From Brachypodium distachyon (taxonomy: Eukaryota > Streptophyta > Magnoliopsida > Poales > Poaceae), in the NCBI RefSeq assembly GCF_000005505.3, contig NC_016132.3, positions 29,650,914 to 29,714,913 of the forward strand: a DNA stretch of 64,000 nt. Direction: 5' to 3'. The notes under the pieces are model-generated. The model did not search any database, was not told where the DNA came from, and saw only the letters and a program-made list of their open reading frames with translations. The position numbers and the translations under genes were made by a program. Below, in pieces: positions 9,852 through 22,268 of this stretch (positions are counted from its first letter, which is position 1; every line of letters begins with the position of its first letter).

Positions 9852-12735
9852 AGTTGTGCACAACAGCTGCTTGCTGAAACATACTCTGCTTCAGCCGTCG
9901 ACAAAGCAACAAAATTCTGCTTCTTTGAAGACCAACTCACTAAAGATCTTCCGTGGAATTGGGAAGTGCCGGAAGTGGATTTAAAATCAATCTTGCAACC
10001 AGCATAATCTGAGTCAGAATAGCCAACAAGATCGAAAGAAGCTCCTTTGGGATACCAGAGACCGAAGAATGGGGTGTGAACTACATATCTGAGGATTCTT
10101 TTCACAGCCATAAGATGACAGTCTCGGTGATCTGCTTGAAACCTTGCGCACATGCAAACACTCAACATGATATCTGGCCTATTTGCACAAAGATAAAGTA
10201 ACGAGCCAATCATGGAACGAAAAACCTTTTGATCTACAGGTTTACCAGTTGTGTTGAGGTCAAGATGACCATTTGTGGGCATTGGAGTTTCAATGTCCTT
10301 GACAGATTCCATCCCAAAAATTTTCAGCATGTCCCTAATGTATTTCGTTTGAGAGATGAAAATTTCATTCTTCATTTGCTTGATTTGAAGACCGAGGAAA
10401 AACTTCAATTCTCCCATCATAGACATCTCAAACTTCTCCGTCATCATCTTTCCAAATTCTTCGCAGAAATTAGGGTTAGTGGAACCAAACACAATATCGT
10501 CCACATATATTTGACACACAAAGAGATCATCATTCATTTTCTTTGGAAAAGTGTTGGATCAATTTTACCAATTTTGATACTCTTTTTGACTAAGAACTTT
10601 CTGAGGCATTCATACCAGGCTCTAGGTGCTTGCTTCAAGCCGTAGAGTGCCTTATCAAGTTTATAGACATGATTAGTATGTTCTGGATCTTCAAAACCAG
10701 GAGGTTGTTCAACATAAACAAGTTCTTCAATTTCACCATTTAAGAATGCACTTTTCACATCCATTTGATATAAAGTTATGTCATGATGATTAGCATACGC
10801 AAGAAGAACTCTAATGGATTCAAGACGTGCAACAGGGGCATAGGTTTCACCGAAATCCAAACCTTCAACCCGAGTGAAGCCCTGTGCAACCAGACGTGCT
10901 TTGTTCCTCACGACGATTCCATCTTCATCTTGCTTATTTCTGAAGACCCACTTGGTGCCGATGACATTTTGCCTTGGCCTTTCAACAAGGGTCCTGACTT
11001 GATTTCTCTTGAAATTGTTCAGTTCTTCATGCATAGCCATTACCCAATCAAGATTTAATAATGCTTCATCCGTTGTCTTCGGCTCAACTGAAGACACAAA
11101 AGAGAAGTGCTCACAAAAATTTGAAACACGTGAGCGAGTTTGAGTACCTCTTCTGATGTCTCCAAGAATTTGATCAACCGGATGATCCTTCTGAATTCTT
11201 TTGCAGATCTTCGGATGATGTACTTCACCACCAGTAGTGCTAGGTTGTGCTTCATTTGAAGCAGCAGTTTGTTCTTCAGCTGAGGTGAAAGTTCCGGTTT
11301 AGTTAGGTTCTTCAACTTGTGAAATGCCTTCTTCATTATTGATTGTGGATTCACTTTGCTTGACTTCTTCTGGACGAATATCACCAATGGCCATCTTTTG
11401 GATATTTCATGAAATTTCTTCAATATCTACAGACATTGGCAATTGCTCTTCCTGGGAGCCATTAGTTTCATCGAACTACACATCCTTAGCAATTTCAACA
11501 ACTTTTGTGGTGTTGTTGAAGACTCGATAAGTATGTGCATTCGAGGGATAACCCAAGAAGAAACCTTCGTCACATTTCGAATCAAACTTAGCTCGTCTAT
11601 TCTTCTTGTTGAGGATGTAGCCTTTGGTTCCGAAGACTCTGAAGTATGACACATCAGGCTTGCGGTTGGAGATGAGCTCGTATGGAGTTTTCTTCAGAAG
11701 TCGATGAAGATACAATCGATTTGAAGCATGGCAAGCGGTGTTGTGGGCTTCAGCCCAGAAACGGTCAGGAGTCTTGTACTCGTTCAACATAGTCCGGGCC
11801 ATTTCAATCAACGTGCGGTTCTTCCCCTACACCACCCCATTTTGTTGAGGAACATGAGGTGCAGAGAACTCATGCTTCACGCCGAACTCATTGAGGAATT
11901 CTTCCATCATCAGATTCTTGAATTCTGTTCCATTGTCAATTCGCACGCCCTTAATGGATACTTCAAACTCATTTTGGGCTCTTCGTGCAAACTTTTCTAA
12001 GATCTCAACTACTGTTCTCTTATCATCCAAAAAGAACACCCAAGAGAAACGTGAATAATCATCAACAATCACAAATCCATATGAGTTACCTCCTATACTC
12101 ATGCATGTTGTAGGACCAAAACGATCCATGTGAAGCAACTCGAGAGGTCTTGAAGTAGACATGACGTTCTTCACGGGATGGGACGCTCCGATTTGCTTCC
12201 CAGCTTGGCACGCAGTGCATAAACGATCCTTTTCAAAGGAAACGTTCTTCAAGCCTCGGATGTGGTCGCCTTTGACAAGTTTGCTCAAATTCTTCTTACC
12301 CACATGACCGAGTCTTCTATGCCAGAACCACCCTAGCGATGATTTTGCAACTAGACACGTAGGGGGTGAGTATGAGGAGTCTTCAAAATTTACAAGATAG
12401 AGATTATCCTTTCTCCACCTTCTGAAGACAAAAGAGTTATCCTTTTCTGAAGTAACATACACATATGGTCTTGTGAAGCAAACGATTAGTCCATGATCAC
12501 ATAGCTGAGCAACAGATAGAAGATTATATCCAAGTGATTCAACAAGAAGTACTTCATTGATAGACAAGTCATTTTCCTTAGAAATAGCAACTTTGCCGAG
12601 ACAAATTACCTTTCCCTTACCATTGTCACCAAAAGTGATGTTCTCATGATGTTGAGGACCAAGTTCTAAAGAGCTAAACATTATCTTCTCACCGGTCATG
12701 TGATTCGTACATCCGGAGTCCACGACGCACTCTCT
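9852..12735 (-). pseudogene. Copia pol: protease, integrase, reverse transcriptase, RNase H (partial)
   Basis: The protease motif is DSGCTNHMTG at about 12720. The GAG-pre-integrase zinc region (WHRRLGHVG...CTACQAGK) and integrase core (HMDRFGPTT, then DNGTEFKN) follow. After in-frame stops near 11828 and 11476 comes RVT_2 (WVFRNKQDEDG, then YVDDIVFGS) and RNase H (SWSSKKQNFVALSTAEAEY). The frame is cut after SCCAQL by the Tat LTR. There are at least two stops and several frame changes, so it is a broken gene. Confidence 0.85.
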
Positions 12736-15076
12736 TCCTCCGGATGCATATGCCTACGAAGAAAGTTAGGCTCGTTTAGGCACCCATGTCTTCATGGATT
12801 CCTGCAGTTAGTAGAACTTGAAGAATACAAGGCATCACAGAAAAATCCAATGACGGATTTTGGCACCCAAATTTGATGTTTTGCATGTTCTCCACGCATT
12901 ATGGTTCCAGTGAAATTAGCTCTCACTTTATTATCCTTACCCATCTTCAGAATGTAAGATTCATTAACATGGAATATCGGGTAAGCACGTGAAGTATTGT
13001 GACGCTTTGAAGCATCCTTGCAGGGATACAGATTTCCCACAAATGGAGGAACCTCAGTATACTTCCCTCTTCCTTGGACAAATTTTGTAGGGGGATATTG
13101 CTCAGGGAGCCAAGCATCACCGTTGACATTGTACTTCCTCTCAAAACCGATACCATCCTTGCGTCGGCGAGGAATTTGAAGACCAAGAATCTGATTCAAG
13201 GTTTCAGTCCCTTGGTGACACTTGAGGATACCAGCCTCAGTCTGCTTCTTCAACTTAGCATTTTCTTCAGCCAGTGAGAGATCACTAGGTGAAGGGTTAG
13301 TGACAGCAGTGCAAGATTCACCAATAGTAGTAAAGTTAGAAGCAATATCAGGTGAATCAAGTGAAATAAGGAAATTCAGTTTGAGTCGCAGCATGTGAAG
13401 TAGTGATTTCAGGAATGTTGTTCAATGAAGAATTGCATTTAGAACATACTTCAGAGGAATCACCGTTTTGAGGTAAGTTGACTAGCTTAGCATTGAGATC
13501 AAGATTCTCAGATTTGAGATCCCCATAAGAGTTCTTCAGATTATCATCCTCGAGTTTGATCGAAACATAGTTAAGACTAATCTCAGCATCAGTTTTCTTT
13601 AGATCCTTATGAGCCTCCTCCATGGCCCGAAACTTAGACTTGAGTCTTTTGAGTTCATTAGCCATGTTAGTGTTCTTCTTGATCTCAGTGATAAGCAGGT
13701 CTTCTTGCTTCTCAATGATGAACTGAAGTCTTTCATATGTTATGGGTTCAGATTCTTCATTATCAGCTTCATCATTATCACTAGAATTTACTTCAACTTC
13801 ACTAGGAGATGATACCTTAGAGGATTTTGCCATGAAGCATGATGGTGAGGTGCGATCGTCTCCGGAGGCATCTTAAGATGAATCTGCAGAGTCAAACAAT
13901 AAAGTCTTCTCTCTGGCAGATGAAATAGCTATGGCCAATCCGGCAACGCCGTCTTCAGACTCAGAGTCAGATGATTGTTCAGATGATGAAGAATCTGAAT
14001 TCTATTCACCAACATGTGCTCTAGAATAATACTTCCCCTCCTTCTTGTGAGCAGAGTCCTTATTCCAATCCTTCTTCTTGTGACGGTCATGGCTCTTCTT
14101 GTGAGAGTGTTTCTTGAATCCTTTCTTCTCCTTGTCTTCATCAGCTTTCTCGGGACATTCAGCAATGAAGTGACCTTGCTTGCCACAATTGAAGCAAACT
14201 CTTTTGGCCATATCAGATTTCTTCCGATGAGCAGATTTCCGAAACTTGGAGGAGCTGGATTCACCTTGATGCTTCAGTTTGTTTCCAAATTTTCTTCCAA
14301 ACTTCTTATTGAACCTCTTCACAAACAGAGCAAGCTCGTCACTGGAGTTGGATTCTTCATCAGACGAAGATGAGTCTTCAGATTCTTCACTGGAGCTGAC
14401 AATCTTCTTGGATGATTTCTTGGCCTTGAGTGCAATGTTCTTCTTCGAACTGCTCCAGAACCATGGATCATCTTCTTTTCTTCCTGGTCAAGCTCATAGG
14501 ACACAATTCTTCCAAGCACCCAGGTGGGAGTTAACTCTTTGAAGTCTGGCCTATGCTTGATCGACTCACAGACAGTGGTGTACTCCATGGGAAGAGCTCG
14601 AAAAAACCTTCTGTTTTGCATCAAGTCAGTGATATAGTGATCATCAAGAGTATTCAACTCATTCACAATGGTGCTCATGTGATCATAGAGTGAAGAAACA
14701 GTCTCATTTGGCTCAAGCACAAGTCTGTCAAACTGACTGATGAGGTGTGTACTCTAGAATCTTTGACAGTGGTTATCCCTTCATGGACTTCAGCGAGAAG
14801 ATCCCAAATCTTCTTTGCATCAACAAGGTTACTGATCTTGTTGAAGTCAGCATCACTGACAGTTGAGAAGATGATATCACAAGCTTTGGCATTTGCTTGA
14901 TACTTCTTCAGAGAAATAGCATCATATCCAGAGATGGGTCCCTGAGGAACAACAAAGCCGTTTGTGACTGCTTCCCAAGCACAAGGGTCAGTAGATATGA
15001 TGTGAGTCTTAATGCGATTTTTCCAAAAAGCATAATTGGTACAGCTAAGAACAGGTAACTTCCCATGCTTAGACAT
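12736..15076 (-). pseudogene. Copia gag (UBN2-type) with zinc knuckle
   Basis: The start codon at 15076 is close after the PBS. The first part is a gag of the UBN2 type (NYAFWKNRI, later FFRALPMEY). A CCHC knuckle, CFNCGKQGHFIAEC, lies near 14170-14210. A long hydrophilic, partly coiled region (13357-13833) and a linker up to the protease follow. Stops and frameshifts separate the pieces. Confidence 0.8.
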
Positions 15077-15116
15077 ACTTCTTCCTCAGGTGGTTAAACC
15101 AAAACAAGGAAGACTT

Positions 15117-15128
15117 GTTCTGATACCA
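15117..15128 (-). other. Primer-binding site of the Copia element
   Basis: The minus strand reads TGGTATCAGAAC two bases inside the LTR, which resembles the initiator-methionine tRNA 3' end used by plant LTR elements. Confidence 0.75.
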
Positions 15129-15130
15129 AT

Positions 15131-15746
15131 TGAAAGATCGAGTACGTCACAGGGGGGGTGAATGTGACCAGTTTTAATTCTTTCTTCAAAAAATGAAGAC
15201 TGAAGACTGAAGACGGTCACACTACTTAAACAACAGGGATTACTCACACTTTATCTCTTTGTCTCACAACGGTTAGATTAGGTGGTCAAGAACGAAAGCG
15301 ACAGATTTTCAAACACATTTGAAATCAGAGTGAAGACTTCACGCGGAAGTTTCTGTGAAGCCTGAAATGCTTCATTCTTCACTCCGACAAAAAACACTCA
15401 CACAGAAAATGGTTTTCGCCTAAGCTGAACATGAAGAATAGGTTTCACCTGAACCAGCTCCACACTTCAAACCCCACTTAATAGTACGGCGTTCCTATAC
15501 TCAAGTGAAGAAAAAGCTACGGAAAGACCTATGAAGAAAGCTACGCTTCATGTTCTTCACCGTTCTTCACTGAGTTCTTCATACTTCAAGCCAGTACCTG
15601 TACTTCAATTTTTAGTGGTCGTCGATGCTGGTTAAACCAACTCTTCTGAGGAACGAAAACCTAAAACACTCTGTGTAACTCATTAGTTCCTCAACCATGT
15701 TGTCATCATTCATCAAAACCCATACAGGGGAAATGTTTCCCTTTCA
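15131..15746 (-). repeat. 5' LTR of Copia element (616 bp)
   Basis: On the plus strand it reads TGAAAGATCG...CCCTTTCA, so the ends are inverted TGAAAG/CTTTCA. Many GAAGAA/TTCTTC motifs are present. Part of the same LTR sequence recurs at 15747-15769 and 30349-30593. Confidence 0.82.
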
Positions 15747-15769
15747 GTTCCTATGCTCAACTGAAGAAA
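15747..15769 (-). repeat. Fragment of a second Copia LTR, left of the Tekay insertion
   Basis: These 23 bases match an internal part of the LTR at 15131-15746 (near 15491-15513) and continue at 30349/30354. They show that two elements, the neighbouring Copia and the Tekay element, inserted 18 bp apart (between the TSDs GTTCC and AGAAA) in one LTR. The last five bases, AGAAA, are the left TSD of the Tekay element. Confidence 0.8.
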
Positions 15770-18260
15770 TGTAACATCCAGAAATTTCAAACTTTTACAT
15801 GTGCATTGCATCCATAAGCATCATGCCACAATTGCATATTTGAATCATGATAAAACATGATTTTACAAATTTTCTAGAATTTTTTTGGACCAATTTGGAG
15901 TTCAAAATCAAAAGTTATCAAAGAATTGAGAAAAGGAGAAAAAGAAAAGGCTAAAAGAAAAAAAAAAGGGAGAAAACCGGACCCGCCCGGCCAAATGGGC
16001 CGAACGGGCCCTGTTCCGCGCGCCTGGACCGGACCGAGCCGGCCCTGCGCGACACGCGCCTTCGCCGAGCCACTGACGCGTGGGACCCATGCGTCAGGGT
16101 CTTCTTCCTCGTAAGGAAAGCGCCCGCGACGCGCGCGCTTGCCGTTTTCGCCGCCGCACGCCGTCTCTGCCGCAATCTCCTCTCCCGTCCTTCTTTCGGA
16201 GCCCCGAGCGCGTCCTTTAAAGCTCTTGCCCTCCTCTCTTCTCCCCCCTTGGTTCCCCTCTCTCTTGCGCGCCCACGCCGAAGAAATTTCTCGCTGTCGC
16301 TCGCCGCCGCCTGCCGCCGTCTCGAGCTCACCGCCGAACACCTGGTACGCCATGAACGACGAGACCACGCCTACCTCTTTTCTCTCCTCCTCGCCATTCT
16401 TTTGACGCAAACCGTTCGTCTTTTGGTGCACTGTAGCCGTCAGAAGCCGCCCGCCGCCCGTCGCCGGAGTTCGGCCCGCGCCGCCGCGCTCGTCTCCGTC
16501 CTAGGCGAGGCGTCCGCCGTCCCCGAGCGCCGCCGACCATGTCCCTAACCCCACCTCAACGCACTGATACGTCCCCAAACATCCCCGCGCCACCAGGCTC
16601 ACCGGAGACGCCGCCCCCCGCCCGCCTGCACCGCGCCGCCGCCGGAGCTCCCTCGCCGGAACCCTAGGTGAGCCTGACCCCCTCGTGGCCGTAGGATCTC
16701 GACCAACGGCCGAGATTAGATCCCTGTTTTTATTTTTTAATGGAACCGGTACCGACGAATGAGACCGTGACACATGGCATGGTAAAATAAAAATGAAAAT
16801 CTAATTTTAATCCCCCGGAATAATTAAATGGCACTTTTGCAGAAAAGCCCCTGTAACTTCAAATGATCATATCTTTTAATCTGTTTGGCCAAATTTGATG
16901 ATCCACACCTTTCTGGAATCCTTAGGAAATGTAGAATCTTTTGGAACTGTCCAATTTCAAATTTGAATTTTTGAATCACATTCAAATTACAGAATAGGGT
17001 TTAATACCATTTAAATCATAACTAATTATTTAGAAGTCCTTTTTAAATGAAACCAGTGCCCAAAAATTTGTTTTATTATCCTCTGTCCATTGGGATAGAG
17101 AAATAAATTTTTTTGAAATAATTTTTTTGGCTGACGCTTTGGACCAGTAGATCACCCGAATAAAATAAACCCAATCATGTCACATGTTTGCATCGCATCA
17201 TACCATACATTCTTTTGTCATGTTTGAATTGTGTGTTTATGTGTGTGTATATTGTTTGTATTTGAATAGTTTTCTCGGAGAGCGAACCTTGTGATTGTGA
17301 CTAGTGTTTGAACTCCAACTGCTACCAAGGCAAGTTCACTTTGATCATATCCTATTACTGTTTGTTTTTAAAATACTTGTGCATTAGAGTTGTTTGTAGT
17401 AATGCATTGATAGGACTATTACTCGTACTTATGCTAGCTATGCTTGACCTACTAGCTATATGGTTACCTTTGCCATGAATCCTCCACCAATAGCCATCGT
17501 GATTAGTATTGCTTAGCCATGCTATGTTAGTAAACGTGGGAGGGAATCTCAATCATTGTGAAATGATGATGTGGAGTGATTTTGGAAACTTGGCAAAACA
17601 ACCCTAATGAACCATCCTGGGTGGACTGCTTTGAGATTTTGAGATGTTATGCGACGTCAGGTCCATTTCTATGGGTCCCTCTGAGTCAAGTCTCCGTGGA
17701 TTCGGAGATGGATCATCCATGGACGTCTCTTCCGTGGATTCAGGGAGCGCTTGCGTCGCAAATGTGGAATGCCACCTGGGGTATCAGAGACCAGACTAGT
17801 TTCTTGTTTAGTAGCTTCCAGTACAACCACAAGCTAAATGGGCTCTGGCTGGATGGAGTAAGAAATATGAACCCAGATCCGAGGGATTGTACTGAGGTAG
17901 TTGTGTAGGTGGGAGCGCGGGTCCCTCAGGTGGTCTTGGGGAATATGTTCTGAAAATTCTTGAAGTCGATGCCGTTGCTACTCCATCGGGAGGACAACAA
18001 GGAATTAACACGTCGATTTCTTGTGGGGAATGTGTACAACCTCTCGAGAGTGTCAAACTAAGTACTTAGCCGTGTCCCCGGTTACGGACAATTATGAGCA
18101 ACTAGATATTGGGGCTGTAAGGAAAGTCTCACTCGTTCCAACTTCTTAAATAAAATGAATGGTTTGAACAGGGTAGGGGCACTTGATGTTTCTACTCAAT
18201 GTGTTCTAGGTTAATAGGAGCATGGGTGTTTCTACCCCGTGTCCATTAGTTAACAATATT
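15770..18260 (+). repeat. Truncated 5' LTR of the Tekay-type element
   Basis: It matches the 3' LTR (27360-29840) up to the shared GTTAACAATATT at 18249-18260 and then diverges. The last ~500 bp of the LTR and any primer-binding site are missing. Near 15850 it lacks about 280 bp present in the 3' LTR, with TTGAAT at the deletion ends. It carries about 290 bp at 16208-16494 that the 3' LTR lacks. The GC-rich part (about 15970-16670) ends at a splice-donor-like CCTAG/GTGAGC. Confidence 0.85.
16668..16673 (+). other. Candidate splice donor in the LTR
   Basis: CTAG/GTGAGC, exon end 16667. The same site is at 28249 in the 3' LTR. The minus-strand solo LTR has CCG/GTGAGC at the equivalent place (around 24274). 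Pyrimidine-rich acceptors lie directly before ATGs at 18362 and 19618. Splicing is inferred, not shown. Confidence 0.45.
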
Positions 18261-18361
18261 CCCACTCTACTACCTTTATCCTATTTTACTTTTCCTTCAT
18301 ACATCCGACCATTTGATCATGTCACTGATACTCCCTTATCTACCTTCTTTGTTTTCTATAG

Positions 18362-19335
18362 ATGGGAAGCCCAACACCCTTTGGCAATGTACCGCCGTTC
18401 ACCAGAGTCTACTACTCCTCCACGGACGACGACCAGTTGTTCAGTGCCCCTTTGGCGGCACTGTGTGCATCTCTTGACCTGCCACCACCCAGGTTCAGAG
18501 GCCGAGTCAAGACCGCCGCACCCGAGGGATGGCAGCCACGGTGGGAGATTGAGGCGAAGATCCGCGGGCGTGAGATCGCGCCTGCTACACAGGATATCAC
18601 CTTCATCGCCCGCTACCCCACTTTCGAGCAAGGCCTTCAGTTCGCCATGCAGTGCGCCTTCACGCAGGTGTGCCGGACTATCGGCACGAGTTCCCCGAGG
18701 ACTCCCCCTTCCTCCTCTTTGGAAGGCGGAACCATGCATGCTCAGCAGTGGCTACGACCAACGACGAGGATGCCGCCCCAGTGACGACCCACTTCGAGAA
18801 CATGGAGATTAACACCGTGGACTTGGAGTCTTGCCTCAAGCATGAGATGACCAGGGCCGACCTAGCCGAGGAGCAGATCGGTAATTTGTTGGGAGAGAAG
18901 ACTCAGTGCCAGGAGGACAAGGCTTTGTTGCAGAACACTGCCATCAATATGGAAGGAGTCATCAATCAGTTGCTGTATGAGAGGGACCAAGCTTGTTTCT
19001 ACCGCGAGAAGTTCAAGACGTTCCTTGAGGCCACCACCCCGGCCGAACCCGTAGATCCGAGAGAGCAGGCCCGTTACTACAGCGAGCGGTTTAAGGTTTT
19101 CATGGTAGCCGAAGCCGCAGCAGCCGCAGCCGCCGTCGAGCCAGCACTCGCTGCCGCACCGGCACCAAATCAGGCCCCACCTCCACCACAGGATCAGGAG
19201 GTGGTACCTCAGGAGGAGGTGCCGACTGAGGAGGAGGAGCCCCAGGAGGTCCACGAGATGGACACCCCTGCCACCAACACCCGCTCCAAGAGGAAGAGGG
19301 TGAATGGAGCCGCGACATCAGCCCCACCTCCCTAG
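18362..19335 (+). pseudogene. Extra ORF between LTR and gag of the Tekay element
   Basis: It starts at an ATG immediately after a strong pyrimidine tract and CTATAG (18330-18361). The first ~105 residues (MGSPTPFGNVPPF..., PRWEIEAKIRG) look like a compact domain I do not recognise. A one-base frameshift near 18675 moves to the frame that continues EFPEDSPFLLFGRRN. Then follow a helical, probably coiled-coil region (about 18800-19090, with repeated YSERFK-type segments), an Ala/Pro/Glu-rich linker, and a basic RSKRKR end that may be a nuclear signal. The stop is at 19333-19335. It lies before gag and is not gag. Function unknown. Confidence 0.6.
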
Positions 19336-19617
19336 TCTCGATGCCTGCCAGACTTTGTCATTTCTTTTCCTTACCAGCTTTGCGAGTTAGTCATTGACCA
19401 TACAATCTATGTATATGGCAATGTAGATCGATTGCATTTTTCCCGTACTCTCTTTTTATGGGCAGTACCCCATCATAAACAAGTATGTTTTGCTATGATT
19501 TCCAAAACTTTTTATGATTGATTGAGTGTATGATTGATATATGCATGAGTTATATCTTGTTTGGGGGTTTAGACATCCTTGCTGTCTATTATTCCTCATC
19601 TATGCTACCCTAAACAG

Positions 19618-22268
19618 ATGCCTCCGAGACGCCAGAACCCCGCCAACAACGCCGAGGGTAACAATGCCGACGCAGAAGGGAATGCTGCAACCATGCAGCA
19701 ACTGTTGGCCGCCCAGACCCAGTTCTTCCAGCTGATCACTTAGCAACTGGCCAACAACAACGCCAACCACCAGCAGAACCCCAACAACAACCAGCAACAC
19801 CACCCTCCACAGGTGGATATGCTAACCAGGTTCTTGCGTTTGTGCCCACCCACCTTCTCCAGTTCACCTGAGCTGATCATGGCAGACGACTGGCTCCGCT
19901 CTGTGAATAAGAACTTGGTGACAATCAATTGCACCAAGGAAGAGAAGGTGAGGTTTGCAGCCCATCTGCTCGAAGGACCAGCAGCTTCGTGCTGGGAGAA
20001 CTACCAGATCACCACCCCTATTGAACATGTAACCTAGGATATGTTCCAAGAAGCCTTCCGCACTGCCCCCATCTCAGTGGGGGTGCTCAATCTGAAGAAG
20101 AAAGAGTTTCTGCGACTCAGACAGGGAAGCCGCACAGTGGTCGAGTTCATCGACCAGTTCAACAGCCTTGCCCGCTATGCGCCGGACGAGGTGAACACAG
20201 ATGCCAAGCCCCGAGAGAGATTCTTGGATGCGCTGAACGATGAACTCTCTGTGCAACTGGCTGTTGCTTACACTCGTACCTACCAATCGCTCATTGACAA
20301 GGCGATTGTGTTGGAGAACAAGCTCCACTAGATGGAGAACCGCAAGAGGAGACTCCACCAAGGAGGCTCTCACGCGGGGCCACATCAGAAGCCGCGCATC
20401 ACCCAGGACGGCAGTGGCAGTTCGTCTGTGCACAGGGCCGGGGGCCACAATGACAGACGCAGTGGAGGGTATGGCCATCAGAACCGCCATACCGGAAACA
20501 ACAACAGCAGCAGCAATCACCAGCAGCACCAGCACCAGCAGCAGAATCAGCAGCAGCAGCAACGCCCGAGGCACCACAACGGCAATGGTAACCACAATGG
20601 AGGTGGGAACCAAAATGGAAATGGAACGGGCCTCACCAACGGCAATGGAGTCGGACAGAACCGCAACCCTGGCCAGGACATGAGCCATGTGGAGTGCTTC
20701 AAGTGCCACAAGATGGGGCACTACTCCAACGACTGCCCGGAGAGATTGATAGGGAATGTGGTTAAACCAAACCCATTCCAGAAGGGCAACGTGAACGACA
20801 TCGACGTGGAAGAGATCACCGAGGAGCAAGGTATAGTCATCGGTACCTTTAGCATTAATTCATTTAAAGCTTTAGTACTGTTTGATACCGGTGCATCCCA
20901 TTCATTCATCTCAAGAGGATTTGTGCATCAAAATGGATTACCTGTTAGCACATTAGCCAACCCCATGAAAGTAAACTCACCAGGGAGAGAATTGATAGCT
21001 GCCTACGACTATCGTGGACTAAGTTTGGAAATAGGGAAACACACCTTCCCCACGGACCTAATAATAATAGGGTCCAAGGGTTTGGATGTCATCCTAGGAA
21101 TGGATTGGCTGGCCAAGTACGAGGGACTCATAGATTGTGTCAGAAGAACCATCACCCTCACCACCCCAGAGAATAAGAGAATCCGTTTCAAGTCTGCTTT
21201 TGAACTTAAGAGACCTAAGGTCAATTCTCTTAAGGGGGTTAGCCTGGACGAGGTTCCAGTAGTGAATGAGTATCCGGATGTTTTCCCGGAGGAGTTGCTA
21301 GGTATGCCACCAGACCGTGATGTAGACTTTCTCATCGAATTGATGCCTGAAAGTGGACCCATAGCCAAGAGACCATATAAGATGGCTGTGGATGAATTGA
21401 AGGAGTTGAAGAAGCAGCTAGCTGAACAGCTAGCGAAAGGTTTCATCCGCCCCAGTTCATCACCTTGGGGACCACCTGTCCTGTTTGTGGAAAAGAAGGA
21501 CAAGGGCCAGCGGATGTGTATTAATTATCGGTCACTAAATGAGGTGACGATAAAGAATAAATACCCCTTACCTATGATCAACGATCTTTTCGACCAGTTA
21601 GAAGGAGCATGTGTGTTCTCAAAGATCGATATGCGATCAGGGTATTTTTAGCTGAAAATCCGAGAGATGGATATACCCAAGACGGCATTCACCATTAGGT
21701 ATGGACTGTATGAGTATACTGTGATGCCATTCGGTTTGACCAATGCACCAGCATACTTCATGAACATGATGAACAAGGTGTTCATGGAATTCTTGGACAA
21801 GTTTGTCGTGCTGTTCATCGATGACATTGTGATTTATTCCAAGAGCAAGAAAGAGCATGAGCAGCATCTACGCATGGTTTTAGAGAAACTGAGAGCGCAC
21901 AAGTTATACGCCAGGTTCAGCAAGTGTGACTTTTGGTTGTCAGAAGTCAGTTTCCTTGGACACATCGTGTCAGGAGCAGGAGTAGCTGTCGACCTAGCTA
22001 AGGTGACCGCTGTTACAGAATGGGAGTCACCCAAGAACGTTGGAGATATCCGCAGTTTCCTAGGACTCGCGGGATATTATCGGAGATTCATTGAGAACTT
22101 CTCCAAGATTGCTAAACCTATGACGGAACTTTAAAGAAAGAGAAGAAGTTCACCTGGAACGAGAAATGTGAAGAGAGTTTCCAGGAGTTAAAGAAGATAT
22201 TGGTGTCCGCACCTATTCTTGTGCTACCAAACCTACAAGAGGACTTTCAAGTTTATTGCGACGCTTCA
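19618..22268 (+). pseudogene. Tekay gag-pol, first part: gag, protease, RT, start of RNase H
   Basis: The ATG at 19618 follows CTAAACAG, an acceptor-like site. Gag (retrotransposon gag domain about 19810-20330) leads to an N/Q/H/G-rich linker, a zinc knuckle [14 protein letters not shown] (about 20698-20740), the protease [10 protein letters not shown] (about 20878), and RT motifs ([28 protein letters not shown] near 21820). In-frame TAG stops are at 19741, 20035, 20329 and 21649; three replace Gln and one replaces Trp. A frameshift follows near 22130. The frame is split after the CDAS motif of RNase H by a solo LTR. Confidence 0.88.
22264..22268. repeat. TSD of the nested solo LTR, left copy
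   Basis: CTTCA; the identical right copy is at 25423-25427. Confidence 0.9.

Larger units (their letters stand above)
9852..15746 (-). mobile_element. Ty1/Copia element (SIRE/Maximus-like), 5' part
   Basis: On the minus strand the order is 5' LTR, PBS, gag, protease, integrase, reverse transcriptase and RNase H, the Copia order. The long gag-side region before the protease suggests the SIRE/Maximus group. The RNase H coding region is cut at 9852 by the Tat element; the rest and the 3' LTR are off-window. The base after the LTR continues inside another LTR of the same family, with GTTCC (15747-15751) as the likely TSD copy. Confidence 0.85.

Noticed and set aside
17576..17908. 110-codon ORF repeated at 29157-29489
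   Set aside because: Both copies are corresponding parts of the two Tekay LTRs; the conservation reflects LTR identity, and no domain is visible.
20074..20829. 251-codon minus-strand ORF, Val/Leu-rich
   Set aside because: It is opposite the Asn/Gln/His-rich gag linker and knuckle of the Tekay element, a typical shadow frame that mimics a membrane protein.
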